The notes below the pieces were generated by a model. That model saw only the letters and a program-made list of their open reading frames with translations. It had not been told where the DNA came from and searched no databases. From the NCBI GenBank assembly GCA_014382645.1, contig JACNJI010000164.1, positions 1-7,733 on the forward strand: a stretch of DNA of 7,733 nt, written 5' to 3'. The stretch's first letter is position 1. The number at the start of each line of letters is the position of its first letter. Of the stretch, positions 1 to 6,607 are shown piece after piece. The DNA comes from Verrucomicrobiota bacterium (lineage in GTDB: Bacteria > Verrucomicrobiota > Verrucomicrobiia > Opitutales > Seribacteraceae). Both the position numbers and the translations under genes were made by a program.

Positions 1-984
1 GGGACGCCGGCCCAGTCGCCGACTAACGTACTCCCCCCCAAGGCAAGACTGCGGAGCCGTACCACAAGCTACGAATACGATCCGGTCCAAACGACGCAGC
101 TCGTCCTCATGTCCTTCCAGACCGCCCAGCTTAGCAGTCGTACCATCCTCACCAAAACGACCGCGCAGGGTATTCTCCAAAGCAACAGGTTGCTCGAAAA
201 TCTCCTTCTCCATAAAAGAATCGAAATCTCCCATCTCAACGTCTTCGACCGTTTGGTCGATCAGTTGGCTCACCACTTGGGTATCCTCGCCCTGCATCGT
301 AATGATGCGGAAGTCGTCTTCCCGCAGGAGGGCGATCTCTCCATCCTTCAAGTAAACGGCATCACGCACTCGGCCGACAAAGGCCGAGGCGTCGCTGGCA
401 AGGAAAGTTTCGCCATCACCCAGACCAACGACCAGGGGAGAGCCTCGACGAGCTCCAAGCAAGAAACCGGGTTCATCCACGCAGAGTACGGCGATACCAT
501 ACGCCCCTCGACATTGGGAAAGAGCCTCTCTTAAAGCTTGAGTAAATCGGTCTTCCTCTCCCTCTAACCGGGCATAGTGATAAGCAATCAAGTTGGAGAG
601 CACCTCTGAATCGGTTTCAGAGGCAAACTCAATGCCTTTCCCCTCCAAGATGCGCTTGAGCGTTCCATAATTCTCTATGACTCCGTTGTGAACAAGCGCG
701 ATTTTGCCATCGTTACTTAAATGCGGATGAGTATTGGATATAGTGACCGCTCCGTGGGTCGCCCAACGCGTGTGAGCAATCCCCAAGGTTGATGTAGGAT
801 TACTCTCCCGAAGGATAGCGGCCAAATTCTCCACGCGGCCAGTCTCCCGGACCAAGGAAAAAGCATTACCGTCGTGAAAAGCTGCCCCGGCCGAATCGTA
901 ACCGCGGTATTCCAATCTTCGCAATCCGTCGATCAACGCATCTTTAGCAACCCTATTACCTAAATAACCAACTATGCCACACAT
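1..984 (-). CDS. glmS: Glutamine--fructose-6-phosphate aminotransferase (isomerizing), 5' part, runs off left edge
   Basis: Cytoplasmic enzyme that converts fructose-6-phosphate and glutamine to glucosamine-6-phosphate, the entry step to UDP-GlcNAc, peptidoglycan and LPS. The start is ATG at 984, because the protein begins MCGIVGYLG and Cys2 becomes the N-terminal nucleophile of class II (Ntn) amidotransferases. Visible are AHTRWATHG (residues 70-78), HNG (99-101), SETDSE (122-127) and the linker around DFDSFMEKEIFEQP (253-266). VFVACGT (303-309) opens the first sugar-isomerase (SIS) domain. 328 codons are present; family members are about 600 residues, so most of both SIS domains lies outside. 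The frame is open to base 1, but the last ~20 residues (after VACGTA) depart from the usual GlmS pattern, and a +1 shift near base 12 would restore an AGVP-like reading. This suggests an indel or sequence errors at the edge. The gene follows the heme-protein gene on the same strand after 123 bp, and no glmS ribozyme was recognised there. Confidence 0.95.
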   Translation of the reverse strand, partial: MCGIVGYLGNRVAKDALIDGLRRLEYRGYDSAGAAFHDGNAFSLVRETGRVENLAAILRESNPTSTLGIAHTRWATHGAVTISNTHPHLSNDGKIALVHNGVIENYGTLKRILEGKGIEFASETDSEVLSNLIAYHYARLEGEEDRFTQALREALSQCRGAYGIAVLCVDEPGFLLGARRGSPLVVGLGDGETFLASDASAFVGRVRDAVYLKDGEIALLREDDFRIITMQGEDTQVVSQLIDQTVEDVEMGDFDSFMEKEIFEQPVALENTLRGRFGEDGTTAKLGGLEGHEDELRRLDRIVFVACGTAPQSCLGGEYVSRRLGRRP

Positions 985-1107
985 GTGGACTTGAGATACG
1001 GCAAACCAACCGACTAATCAAGAATCATCACCTATTGAACTGCACTACGCCAATCCGTTAAATGCCACAGAAGAAGATCGTGAAGTCAACAAGACCGGTT
1101 CAAACAA

Positions 1108-3690
1108 CTAATTAACGGCTTTCCCGAAGATTTGCATCTCGTAAATGGACCAGTAGAGGCCGTCCGTCCGGCCCGTTTGCATGATTTTGAGGTGCTTCGC
1201 CCGGGTGGTAGGGAAGATGATGTCGGTAACGGGATGTTTACCGGAACCTATGGCCAAAGGGTCGGACCATTTTTTGCCGTCAATGGATGATTGCACTTGG
1301 TATCCGCGAGGATAATCACGAGTGGAGCCACTCGAATCCAGTTGAATGCGGTTCACTTTGCAAAGGGAGGGGAATTCAACCTGCACCCACATGCCGGGAA
1401 CTTGTGATGCCCCGGTGTCGTATCGAGTACGTCCATTTCCATCTATACAACCGTTTAGGTTTTTGGCGCCATGGCTGGCAGTGAGCTTCCATTGCTTGCG
1501 GTTGGCGATCAGGGGAGGTTCCAGTTCCTCGAGCTCGGTCTCGGTCCACGGCAAGAGGCGATCGACCGACTGCTTGCGAATATCGGCCACGAATTTCTGG
1601 GTTATAGGGCCACCCTTGTTGCCAAAGCTATTGCGTATATAGGTGGTCACGGCGGCGATCCATTCGTCGTCGTTGGTTCCGAGAGGAAGCATTTGCCCTG
1701 GATACTTCTTGCCATCGAGTTCGCCGGTCTGACCATGCAGGACGGTTCGCACCAAGCTGCCGCCGGAACCGAGGACACGAGGCGAGCCGGGCAAAGGAGG
1801 TCCCAAGGTCTCTCCGGGTTGGCCAACCATGGGAGTACCCTTGCCATCGCCACCATGGCAGGCGAAACAGAGCTGCTTGTAGATGACGCCGCCTTGTTCC
1901 ATTTGCTTGCCGAAATGTGCGTTCAGCTTGCGTTGCTCGGCTAAAAGGGCCCGTTCCTGAGCGAGCTTCACACGATTTCCAGCAATGCTGTTGAGGATCG
2001 GCTTGTCACTGTGTTTCTCGATAAGGTTGTCTTGAATGCCCGCGAGCACCTCGGAATCCGTTGAACCGCTGTAGGCAATCGAATTGATTGTCTGGAGGGA
2101 GACATCGGCATGAGCTTCTTTTTCGAGTCCCTTGAATCCGGAAATGACAGTCTTGTCTCCATCGGCGAGAAAGGGCTCACTAATGCGTACTGCGGCCATG
2201 CGAACGCGATGATCAGTATCCCTAAGCTTTTCCATGAGCAATCCGGGTTTGACTGCTTCCAGTCCTTCCAGTGTCCATAGTGCATGGACGCGACCAAGAG
2301 CGGCCTTGCCTTCACGGACCAACTTTTCGAGATCGGATATCACTGACTTTCCATCCTTGCGAAGGATAATGAGCTTCTGAGCGGAGTCGCGCCACCAGCC
2401 ATTCGGATGGGAAAGGTGAGCAACGAGGTCGGCGGTGGAATCCTCCAGCATATTCGGCTTAGGCCCCGGCTGGTGATCCTTGTGTACAAGACGGTAGATG
2501 CGCCCCTTGCCGACGTTTTTGTCGATGCCCCATTTATCAATCACACCTCGAAGATAGCTTCCCTTGCGAGTCCAGTTTCCTTGCTGAATAATGCCCCGAT
2601 GCATATCAATGAAGAACATGGTGCCGTCAGGAGCAGTCTCAGCTCCCAGTGGCCGAAAGTTTATGTCCTTCGAACGAATGAACTCCATGCCGGGATCGGC
2701 GTTGCTGAGCACGGTCAACCCATCCTTACGCTCGACCTTGGCACGGCGAATCAAACGGCCCACGGGCTCCGGAATGAACAGGTTGCCGTACAGTTCCTTC
2801 GGCAGACGATCCCCCCGATAAATGCCTTGGCCTGCGCAACCGGTGAAAACGTTCAGGCCACCGTTGGCGGCAACTCGACGGCGACCACCCTGCACGTCCG
2901 GTACGGCTGCAATGGGATAAACGGTGCGAAAATTCGCCTCGGTCTGGCCTGGCGCATCAAACATTCCGTAGATTGGAGGTTGCTGAAAAAAGAAGGCAGG
3001 ATTTTCTCCTCCGCCCGTGGAATAGTAAAGGCGCCCGTCATCATCCTGAGTCAGCCCCCATTGACCACCGCCACGCGGGAGGCGCTCAGTCTTAAACTCA
3101 CCATTGGTGTAGCGGTAACGGACATTTTGGTAGGTGATGTAAATCCAGTTGTCCAGATTCCAGACGAGTCCGCTGGGCTGGTGCTCCATGTTGCCACCAC
3201 GGTTACCGCCTTCAAAGACCTTCACTTTCTCGTCGGCCACACCGTCGCCGTCGGTATCCCTATAGTTCCAAAGGTCGAGGGTATTGGTAATGCCGACCAT
3301 GACGCGATCGTCCAAAGGTAGAACCATGCGAGGCAATAACAGCTTGTCGATGAAAACGGTGCTCTTGTCGTAGACTCCGTCACCGTTAGTATCCTCGTGA
3401 CGAGAGATGCGACTGCGCGGTTCCTGTTCGCCAGCGGCATCAGCGGTTTGCATGTAGGTACGCATCTCGACCACGTACAGAACGCCGTTTCCGTCCCAAG
3501 CCATGGCCACGGGTTCCTCGATCTGAGGCTCGCTCAGCACGAGTTCAAGCGAATAGCCTTCCGGCAACTCAATCGATTTGTGAGACTCCTCAATGGAAAG
3601 GAAACCTTTTTGATAAACATCGTCTCCCGGTGCAGCAAGGCTTTCTAAAGCAAAGGCAAGGAGAAGAGTTGAGGAGAAGAGTTTTTTCAT
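1108..3690 (-). CDS. PVC-type secreted heme-binding CxxCH protein with dehydrogenase-like propeller, HEAT repeats and C-terminal discoidin (F5/8 C) domain
   Basis: 860 residues from ATG 3690. This start puts MKKLFSSTLLLAFALESLA first, a good signal peptide with cleavage near residue 19. In-frame starts at 3711 (ATG) and 3723 (GTG) would add up to 11 residues, and none of the three has a clear Shine-Dalgarno sequence. Domains in order: (a) a propeller-type putative membrane-bound dehydrogenase domain, about 45-405, with calcium-loop-like DTNGDGVYD (100-108) and DTDGDGVAD (145-153); (b) HEAT-like helical repeats, about 420-580; (c) a cytochrome c domain with CFACH (Cys608, Cys611, His612) and a candidate axial Met667 in PGQMLP; (d) an F5/8 type C (discoidin) domain, about 735-857, with DTGASQVPGMWVQV and YPRGYQVQSS. 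Such proteins are abundant in Verrucomicrobiota and Planctomycetota. Their substrates are mostly unknown; oxidation of sugars or alcohols with electron transfer to the heme is an inference. The gene is divergent from the sulfatase and could share its regulatory region. The product is export-targeted, and no trans-membrane segment was seen beyond the signal. Confidence 0.93.
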   Translation of the reverse strand: MKKLFSSTLLLAFALESLAAPGDDVYQKGFLSIEESHKSIELPEGYSLELVLSEPQIEEPVAMAWDGNGVLYVVEMRTYMQTADAAGEQEPRSRISRHEDTNGDGVYDKSTVFIDKLLLPRMVLPLDDRVMVGITNTLDLWNYRDTDGDGVADEKVKVFEGGNRGGNMEHQPSGLVWNLDNWIYITYQNVRYRYTNGEFKTERLPRGGGQWGLTQDDDGRLYYSTGGGENPAFFFQQPPIYGMFDAPGQTEANFRTVYPIAAVPDVQGGRRRVAANGGLNVFTGCAGQGIYRGDRLPKELYGNLFIPEPVGRLIRRAKVERKDGLTVLSNADPGMEFIRSKDINFRPLGAETAPDGTMFFIDMHRGIIQQGNWTRKGSYLRGVIDKWGIDKNVGKGRIYRLVHKDHQPGPKPNMLEDSTADLVAHLSHPNGWWRDSAQKLIILRKDGKSVISDLEKLVREGKAALGRVHALWTLEGLEAVKPGLLMEKLRDTDHRVRMAAVRISEPFLADGDKTVISGFKGLEKEAHADVSLQTINSIAYSGSTDSEVLAGIQDNLIEKHSDKPILNSIAGNRVKLAQERALLAEQRKLNAHFGKQMEQGGVIYKQLCFACHGGDGKGTPMVGQPGETLGPPLPGSPRVLGSGGSLVRTVLHGQTGELDGKKYPGQMLPLGTNDDEWIAAVTTYIRNSFGNKGGPITQKFVADIRKQSVDRLLPWTETELEELEPPLIANRKQWKLTASHGAKNLNGCIDGNGRTRYDTGASQVPGMWVQVEFPSLCKVNRIQLDSSGSTRDYPRGYQVQSSIDGKKWSDPLAIGSGKHPVTDIIFPTTRAKHLKIMQTGRTDGLYWSIYEMQIFGKAVN

Positions 3691-3818
3691 TTTCGTGGTA
3701 ATTGCTGACATAATGTTAAACACGTTGGGTTTTGGCAGGATTACTCAAACAGAAGAATTAGCGAAGCCTAGATTTTAACAATTGTTGATTATGTACAAAA
3801 GGAGTCGTTGGCTAGTTC

Positions 3819-3841
3819 TTTTCTCAATTTCAAAGAGAAAA
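3819..3841. repeat. Inverted repeat, 7-bp arms, in the divergent intergenic region
   Basis: TTTTCTC (3819-3825) and GAGAAAA (3835-3841) are perfect reverse complements separated by 9 nt (AATTTCAAA). The element sits near the middle of the intergenic region, about 95 bp before the sulfatase start and about 130 bp before the heme-protein start. A dyad here could be an operator serving both genes or a weak AT-rich hairpin. The arms are simple in composition, so chance is possible. Confidence 0.4.
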
Positions 3842-3870
3842 TCCAAAATAAGGAGTTTATTCAAATCTCC

Positions 3871-3908
3871 GGCAATCTCTGGAGTCATAAGAGAGATTAG
3901 CCGTTTTT
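3871..3908 (+). terminator. Terminator/attenuator-like hairpin in the leader of the sulfatase gene
   Basis: GGCAATCTCT (3871-3880) pairs with AGAGATT-A-GCC (3892-3902), giving a 10-bp stem with one bulged A (3899) and an 11-nt loop. It is followed by G and five T (3904-3908), the layout of a Rho-independent terminator read on the plus strand. It lies 28 bp upstream of the sulfatase ATG at 3937, where no upstream plus-strand gene needs terminating, so a leader attenuator is one reading. A competing pairing exists: CTCC (3867-3870) with GGAG (3881-3884). The stem is only moderately GC-rich and the T-run is short, so it may instead be a DNA operator. Confidence 0.4.
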
Positions 3909-3936
3909 GAGATTGGCTTAAAATAGTAAAAGAAGA

Positions 3937-5409
3937 ATGGTTCAATCGATGAAGCATCTACTGACTCTCGTTATCCTTGTATTTGTACAGCATGCCCTTC
4001 ATGCCGGCAAACCCAACTTCGTCTTCCTTTTGGGCGACGACATCAATCGCGACAGTTTCGGGTGCTACGGGAACGTCGATTGCCCCACGCCGCACATAGA
4101 CAAGCTGGCGAGAGACGGGGTCAAGTTTAACAAAGCCTACACTTCCGTGGCCATGTGCGCCCCATTTAGGCAGGAACTCTACAGTGGACGCACCGCTTGG
4201 CGAACCAAAGCTTTTCTAAACCACTCGAACTCCGTCCCCGAGACGAAGAGTCTGCCGCATTACCTCGAACCCCTCGGCTATCGCATAGGTCTAACAGGGA
4301 AGACTCACATCGGCCCTAGGTCATCGTATCCTTTCGAATACTTGGGCGACGGCAGCAAACCTGATTCCAATAGCTTCCTTCTCGGCAAGGCGAAAGAATT
4401 TATCGGTTCCTGCCGCAAAGAGGAAAAACCTTTCTGCCTCGTCATCGCTTCCCACGATGCCCATTCCCCTTACACAAATGGCGACAGGTCGATATTTGAT
4501 CCCGCAAAGTTAACCATCCCCTCCTACTGGATCGATACGCCCGAACTACGCAAAGCCTTGGTTCCCTACTATGCCGAGGTTGCCAACTTCGATGCTCTGG
4601 CCGGAGCCCTGAGATCGTATTTGGACGAATCCGACTTGGCCAACGACACCATATTCTTCGTCTGCACGGAGCAAGGCTCGGCCTTTCCCTTTGCGAAGTG
4701 GACCTGTTTCGACAACGGTCTCCACACGGGATTGGTGGCTTATGGACCCGGCATCGTGCCGAAGGGTCATGTCTCCGAAGAACTCTTCTGGCTCTGCGAC
4801 GTCGCCCCCACCATGATCGAGGCTGCAGACGGAAAGATAAAGAAAGGCCTCTTCGACGGCCGTAGCCAGTATGCCAACTTGACCGGAACACCGACTCAGG
4901 TGCACGACTTCGTGATAGGCCAGTTCAGCAACAAGGGAATCATCGACAACAACGACCGCATCTATCCGATCCGTTGTATCCGGGACGACCGCTATTCCTT
5001 CATTTGGTCTCCCAACCACGAGCAAATCACCTCAAACGTGTCGCTCAGCAAGGCCCTCGCCTTGATCAATGGTGAAACACCGAGGGCGAACAAGCCGGGC
5101 AAGGAATTCCCCGCCGCCTCTTGGGTGGAGGCCGCCAAAGGACCACCACTCGACGATCCGCTCATCAGGAAACTAAATCGGCGACCTGAGTTCGCCTTGT
5201 ACGATTTACAGAAGGATCCCCACGAGTTGAACGATTTAGCCGCAGACCCCAAGCACAAGAAAACCATCAATCGTCTCCGCAACCAGCTTTTCAGTTGGCT
5301 AGAGCAACGCGACGATGCCGACCCCATAGCCACTGAACGGGCCATTACCAAGAACAAGGTGAAGAAGCCCAATAAAAAGAGACCAAAGCAAAAAGGGCCA
5401 AACAAGTAG
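3937..5409 (+). CDS. Secreted type I (formylglycine-dependent) sulfatase
   Basis: 490 residues from ATG 3937. A second in-frame ATG at 3949 gives a cleaner signal peptide (MKHLLTLVILVFVQHALHA, cleavage near residue 23 of the long form). The AAAGAAG just upstream is too close to the first ATG and a little far from the second, so the start is unsettled. It is an alkaline-phosphatase-superfamily hydrolase that removes sulfate esters or N-sulfates. Visible are NFVFLLGDD with metal ligands Asp34-Asp35, the sulfatase signature CAPFRQELYSGR with Cys74 as the formylglycine precursor, GKTH (Lys121, His124), SHDAHSPY (His173, His176), EQG (245-247) in place of the usual D-[NH]-G, Lys254 in FAKWT, and the C-terminal YDLQKDPHELNDLAADP (422-438). 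Activity requires a formylglycine-generating enzyme, which is not in this window. The last 19 residues are very basic (9 Lys, 1 Arg). The substrate cannot be assigned from sequence; sulfated polysaccharide is likely given the export signal and neighbours. Confidence 0.95.
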   Translation: MVQSMKHLLTLVILVFVQHALHAGKPNFVFLLGDDINRDSFGCYGNVDCPTPHIDKLARDGVKFNKAYTSVAMCAPFRQELYSGRTAWRTKAFLNHSNSVPETKSLPHYLEPLGYRIGLTGKTHIGPRSSYPFEYLGDGSKPDSNSFLLGKAKEFIGSCRKEEKPFCLVIASHDAHSPYTNGDRSIFDPAKLTIPSYWIDTPELRKALVPYYAEVANFDALAGALRSYLDESDLANDTIFFVCTEQGSAFPFAKWTCFDNGLHTGLVAYGPGIVPKGHVSEELFWLCDVAPTMIEAADGKIKKGLFDGRSQYANLTGTPTQVHDFVIGQFSNKGIIDNNDRIYPIRCIRDDRYSFIWSPNHEQITSNVSLSKALALINGETPRANKPGKEFPAASWVEAAKGPPLDDPLIRKLNRRPEFALYDLQKDPHELNDLAADPKHKKTINRLRNQLFSWLEQRDDADPIATERAITKNKVKKPNKKRPKQKGPNK

Positions 5410-5530
5410 TTGCCCGGCAACCAGCAAACTGGAGATCCCCTACCGCCAAGCAAAACAAGGACCAGTCGATTTACTTGAGCGGGTTCTCGTACCAGACTAC
5501 GTTGTGGCTAAGTTGCCCGGCAATTAGCAG
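5408..5530. repeat. Pair of 13-bp direct repeats at the convergent gene ends
   Basis: AGTTGCCCGGCAA occurs at 5408-5420, overlapping the sulfatase stop, and again at 5511-5523 inside the end of the VCBS gene. The similarity continues as CCAGCA versus TTAGCA, so 17 of 19 bases match. The second copy encodes part of the last propeller repeat (around AGQLS). It may be coincidental or a trace of local duplication. Confidence 0.35.
5410..5470. other. Convergent gap between sulfatase and VCBS-protein genes
   Basis: Sixty-one bases separate two convergent stop codons. No hairpin with a T-run was found on either strand, so no intrinsic terminator can be supported. The only structure is the small dyad TTGCC-C-GGCAA at 5410-5420, a 4-bp stem at best once folded. 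It is part of a direct repeat with 5511-5523. Confidence 0.5.
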
Positions 5531-6607
5531 ATCGAGATCGGTATCACCATCCATATCCACGGCGCGAATATCGTAGGCTGCTTGGTCGTCAGAGACGACG
5601 TGGGTGGTAAAGTTGCCCTTGCCGTCGTTCTCAAACCAAGCGACCACCTTGCTGACGTAGGCGCAGGTTGCGGCATCCACGTCGCCATCCCCATCCATAT
5701 CGACTACCTGCAGGCAATGCGGAGAAAGTAGTTCATTATTCACCTCGTGTATTTCCCATGTGGGATTCTCGAACCAAAGAAGGCCTTTCCCATGCCCTCG
5801 AGAAGCTAAAATATCGAGCTTACCGTCACCGTTCAAGTCGGCAGGTTGTATGTTGGTCGCGCCAGGATGCGTACCGGGCAAAAGGTGCTTCTTGAAAGGC
5901 TTGGTCGGGTCCTTGCCCGCTTCCCACCAAGCGAACCACTCTCCCTTGCCGAACTTCGGGTCGGGAAAACCTTTGGCGGCAAGGGTGATGTCAACTCGCC
6001 CATCGCCGTTCAGATCACCATAGCCTAGGTAATGGCTGAGGCCTGGGGCGTCCTTGTCGGCAAAGATAAATCGTTTCCAGCGCTTTGCCTTGCGAGGATC
6101 CTCGGGGACCTTCAACCAAGCGGCGGAATTGGGGAATTTGCCGGTGGGTTGTCCACTGTTGGCAAGCAAGTCGAGCTTTCCGTCGCCGTCAACGTCCGCC
6201 TTTAGGACACCGTGGATGCCGATCAGTTCGTCGTCCGCAATCCGCATTTTCCATTCATCCTTCAACGGGTTTGCGGGACACTCAAACCAAGCGACCAAAC
6301 CGGGCTTGTAGCGAGCACCGATAAAGTCGGGATCACCGTCGCCGTCCACATCGAAGGTTTCGCCATGGATGAAGTTCAGACTCTCGTTCTCTCCAATCAC
6401 CACAGCCTTCCAATCGGGCGCAACAAACAAACGCGTCTTGCCTCCGCTGTTCGAAATCACATCCACCTTGCCGTCCCCGGTAAAGTCGGCGGCTACCGCG
6501 ACGTTGCAACGCTCACCTCGATGAACAACGTGTTTATTCCAGTTTTGCTCAGCCCATCCAAAATGAAAGAATGAAAGCAATGCGACGGAAAGATGGAAAA
6601 GTTTCAT
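5471..6607 (-). CDS. Secreted FG-GAP/VCBS repeat protein, predicted seven-repeat beta-propeller
   Basis: 378 residues from ATG 6607. This start is chosen because MKLFHLSVALLSFFHFGWA is a signal peptide with likely cleavage after Ala19. The longer open frame back to 6733 adds 42 residues before it that look non-coding. The mature protein is built almost entirely of repeats, each carrying a Ca-binding-type loop D-x-[DNT]-G-D-[GT]-x-x-D, at 41-49, 86-94, 138-146, 198-206, 257-265, 303-311 and 351-359. Several repeats carry a WFENP/WYENP-like strand. Seven repeats with 45-60 residue spacing fit a single seven-bladed integrin-alpha-like propeller. No catalytic residues or membrane anchor are evident, and the chain ends right after the last blade. 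A role in calcium-dependent binding to glycan, protein or surfaces is inferred. It is convergent with the sulfatase and divergent from feoA. No Shine-Dalgarno sequence is visible. Confidence 0.92.
   Translation of the reverse strand: MKLFHLSVALLSFFHFGWAEQNWNKHVVHRGERCNVAVAADFTGDGKVDVISNSGGKTRLFVAPDWKAVVIGENESLNFIHGETFDVDGDGDPDFIGARYKPGLVAWFECPANPLKDEWKMRIADDELIGIHGVLKADVDGDGKLDLLANSGQPTGKFPNSAAWLKVPEDPRKAKRWKRFIFADKDAPGLSHYLGYGDLNGDGRVDITLAAKGFPDPKFGKGEWFAWWEAGKDPTKPFKKHLLPGTHPGATNIQPADLNGDGKLDILASRGHGKGLLWFENPTWEIHEVNNELLSPHCLQVVDMDGDGDVDAATCAYVSKVVAWFENDGKGNFTTHVVSDDQAAYDIRAVDMDGDTDLDLLIAGQLSHNVVWYENPLK

Larger units (their letters stand above)
3691..3936. promoter_or_regulatory. Divergent intergenic region between heme-protein gene and sulfatase gene
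   Basis: This AT-rich stretch of 246 bp separates two divergently transcribed genes for exported proteins, so it should hold promoters for both. It contains a 10-bp palindrome AACAATTGTT (3777-3786), an inverted repeat at 3819-3841, a terminator-like hairpin at 3871-3908 and four AATCTC/GAGATT boxes between 3864 and 3914. AAGGAGT occurs twice (3799-3805 and 3850-3856). No convincing -35/-10 pair was found on either strand. The 60-codon minus-strand open frame across 3957-3775 has no recognisable features and is not called a gene. Confidence 0.6.

Noticed and set aside
109..534. Plus-strand open frame (141 codons) over glmS
   Set aside because: It lies opposite the GATase domain and linker of glmS, which are unmistakable.
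1055..1118. CCGTTAA (1055-1061) and TTAACGG (1112-1118) as a terminator stem for the heme-protein gene
   Set aside because: The arms are 50 nt apart with no T-run, and one arm overlaps the stop codon region; most likely chance.
2407..3321. Long plus-strand open frame (304 codons) opposite the heme-protein gene
   Set aside because: It is antisense to a gene with clear domains and shows no recognisable motif; the frame is kept open by the codon bias of the real gene.
3772..3798. Possible minus-strand promoter (TTGTAC, 15-nt spacer, TAAAAT) for the heme-protein gene
   Set aside because: The spacer is two bases short and the -35 match is poor; such pairs are common in AT-rich DNA.
3775..3957. 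60-codon minus-strand frame in the divergent intergenic region
   Set aside because: It overlaps the sulfatase start and the inverted repeats, and has no ribosome binding site or recognisable domain.
4546..5025. Minus-strand open frame (159 codons) inside the sulfatase gene
   Set aside because: It is a shadow of the sulfatase reading frame, which carries all the catalytic motifs.
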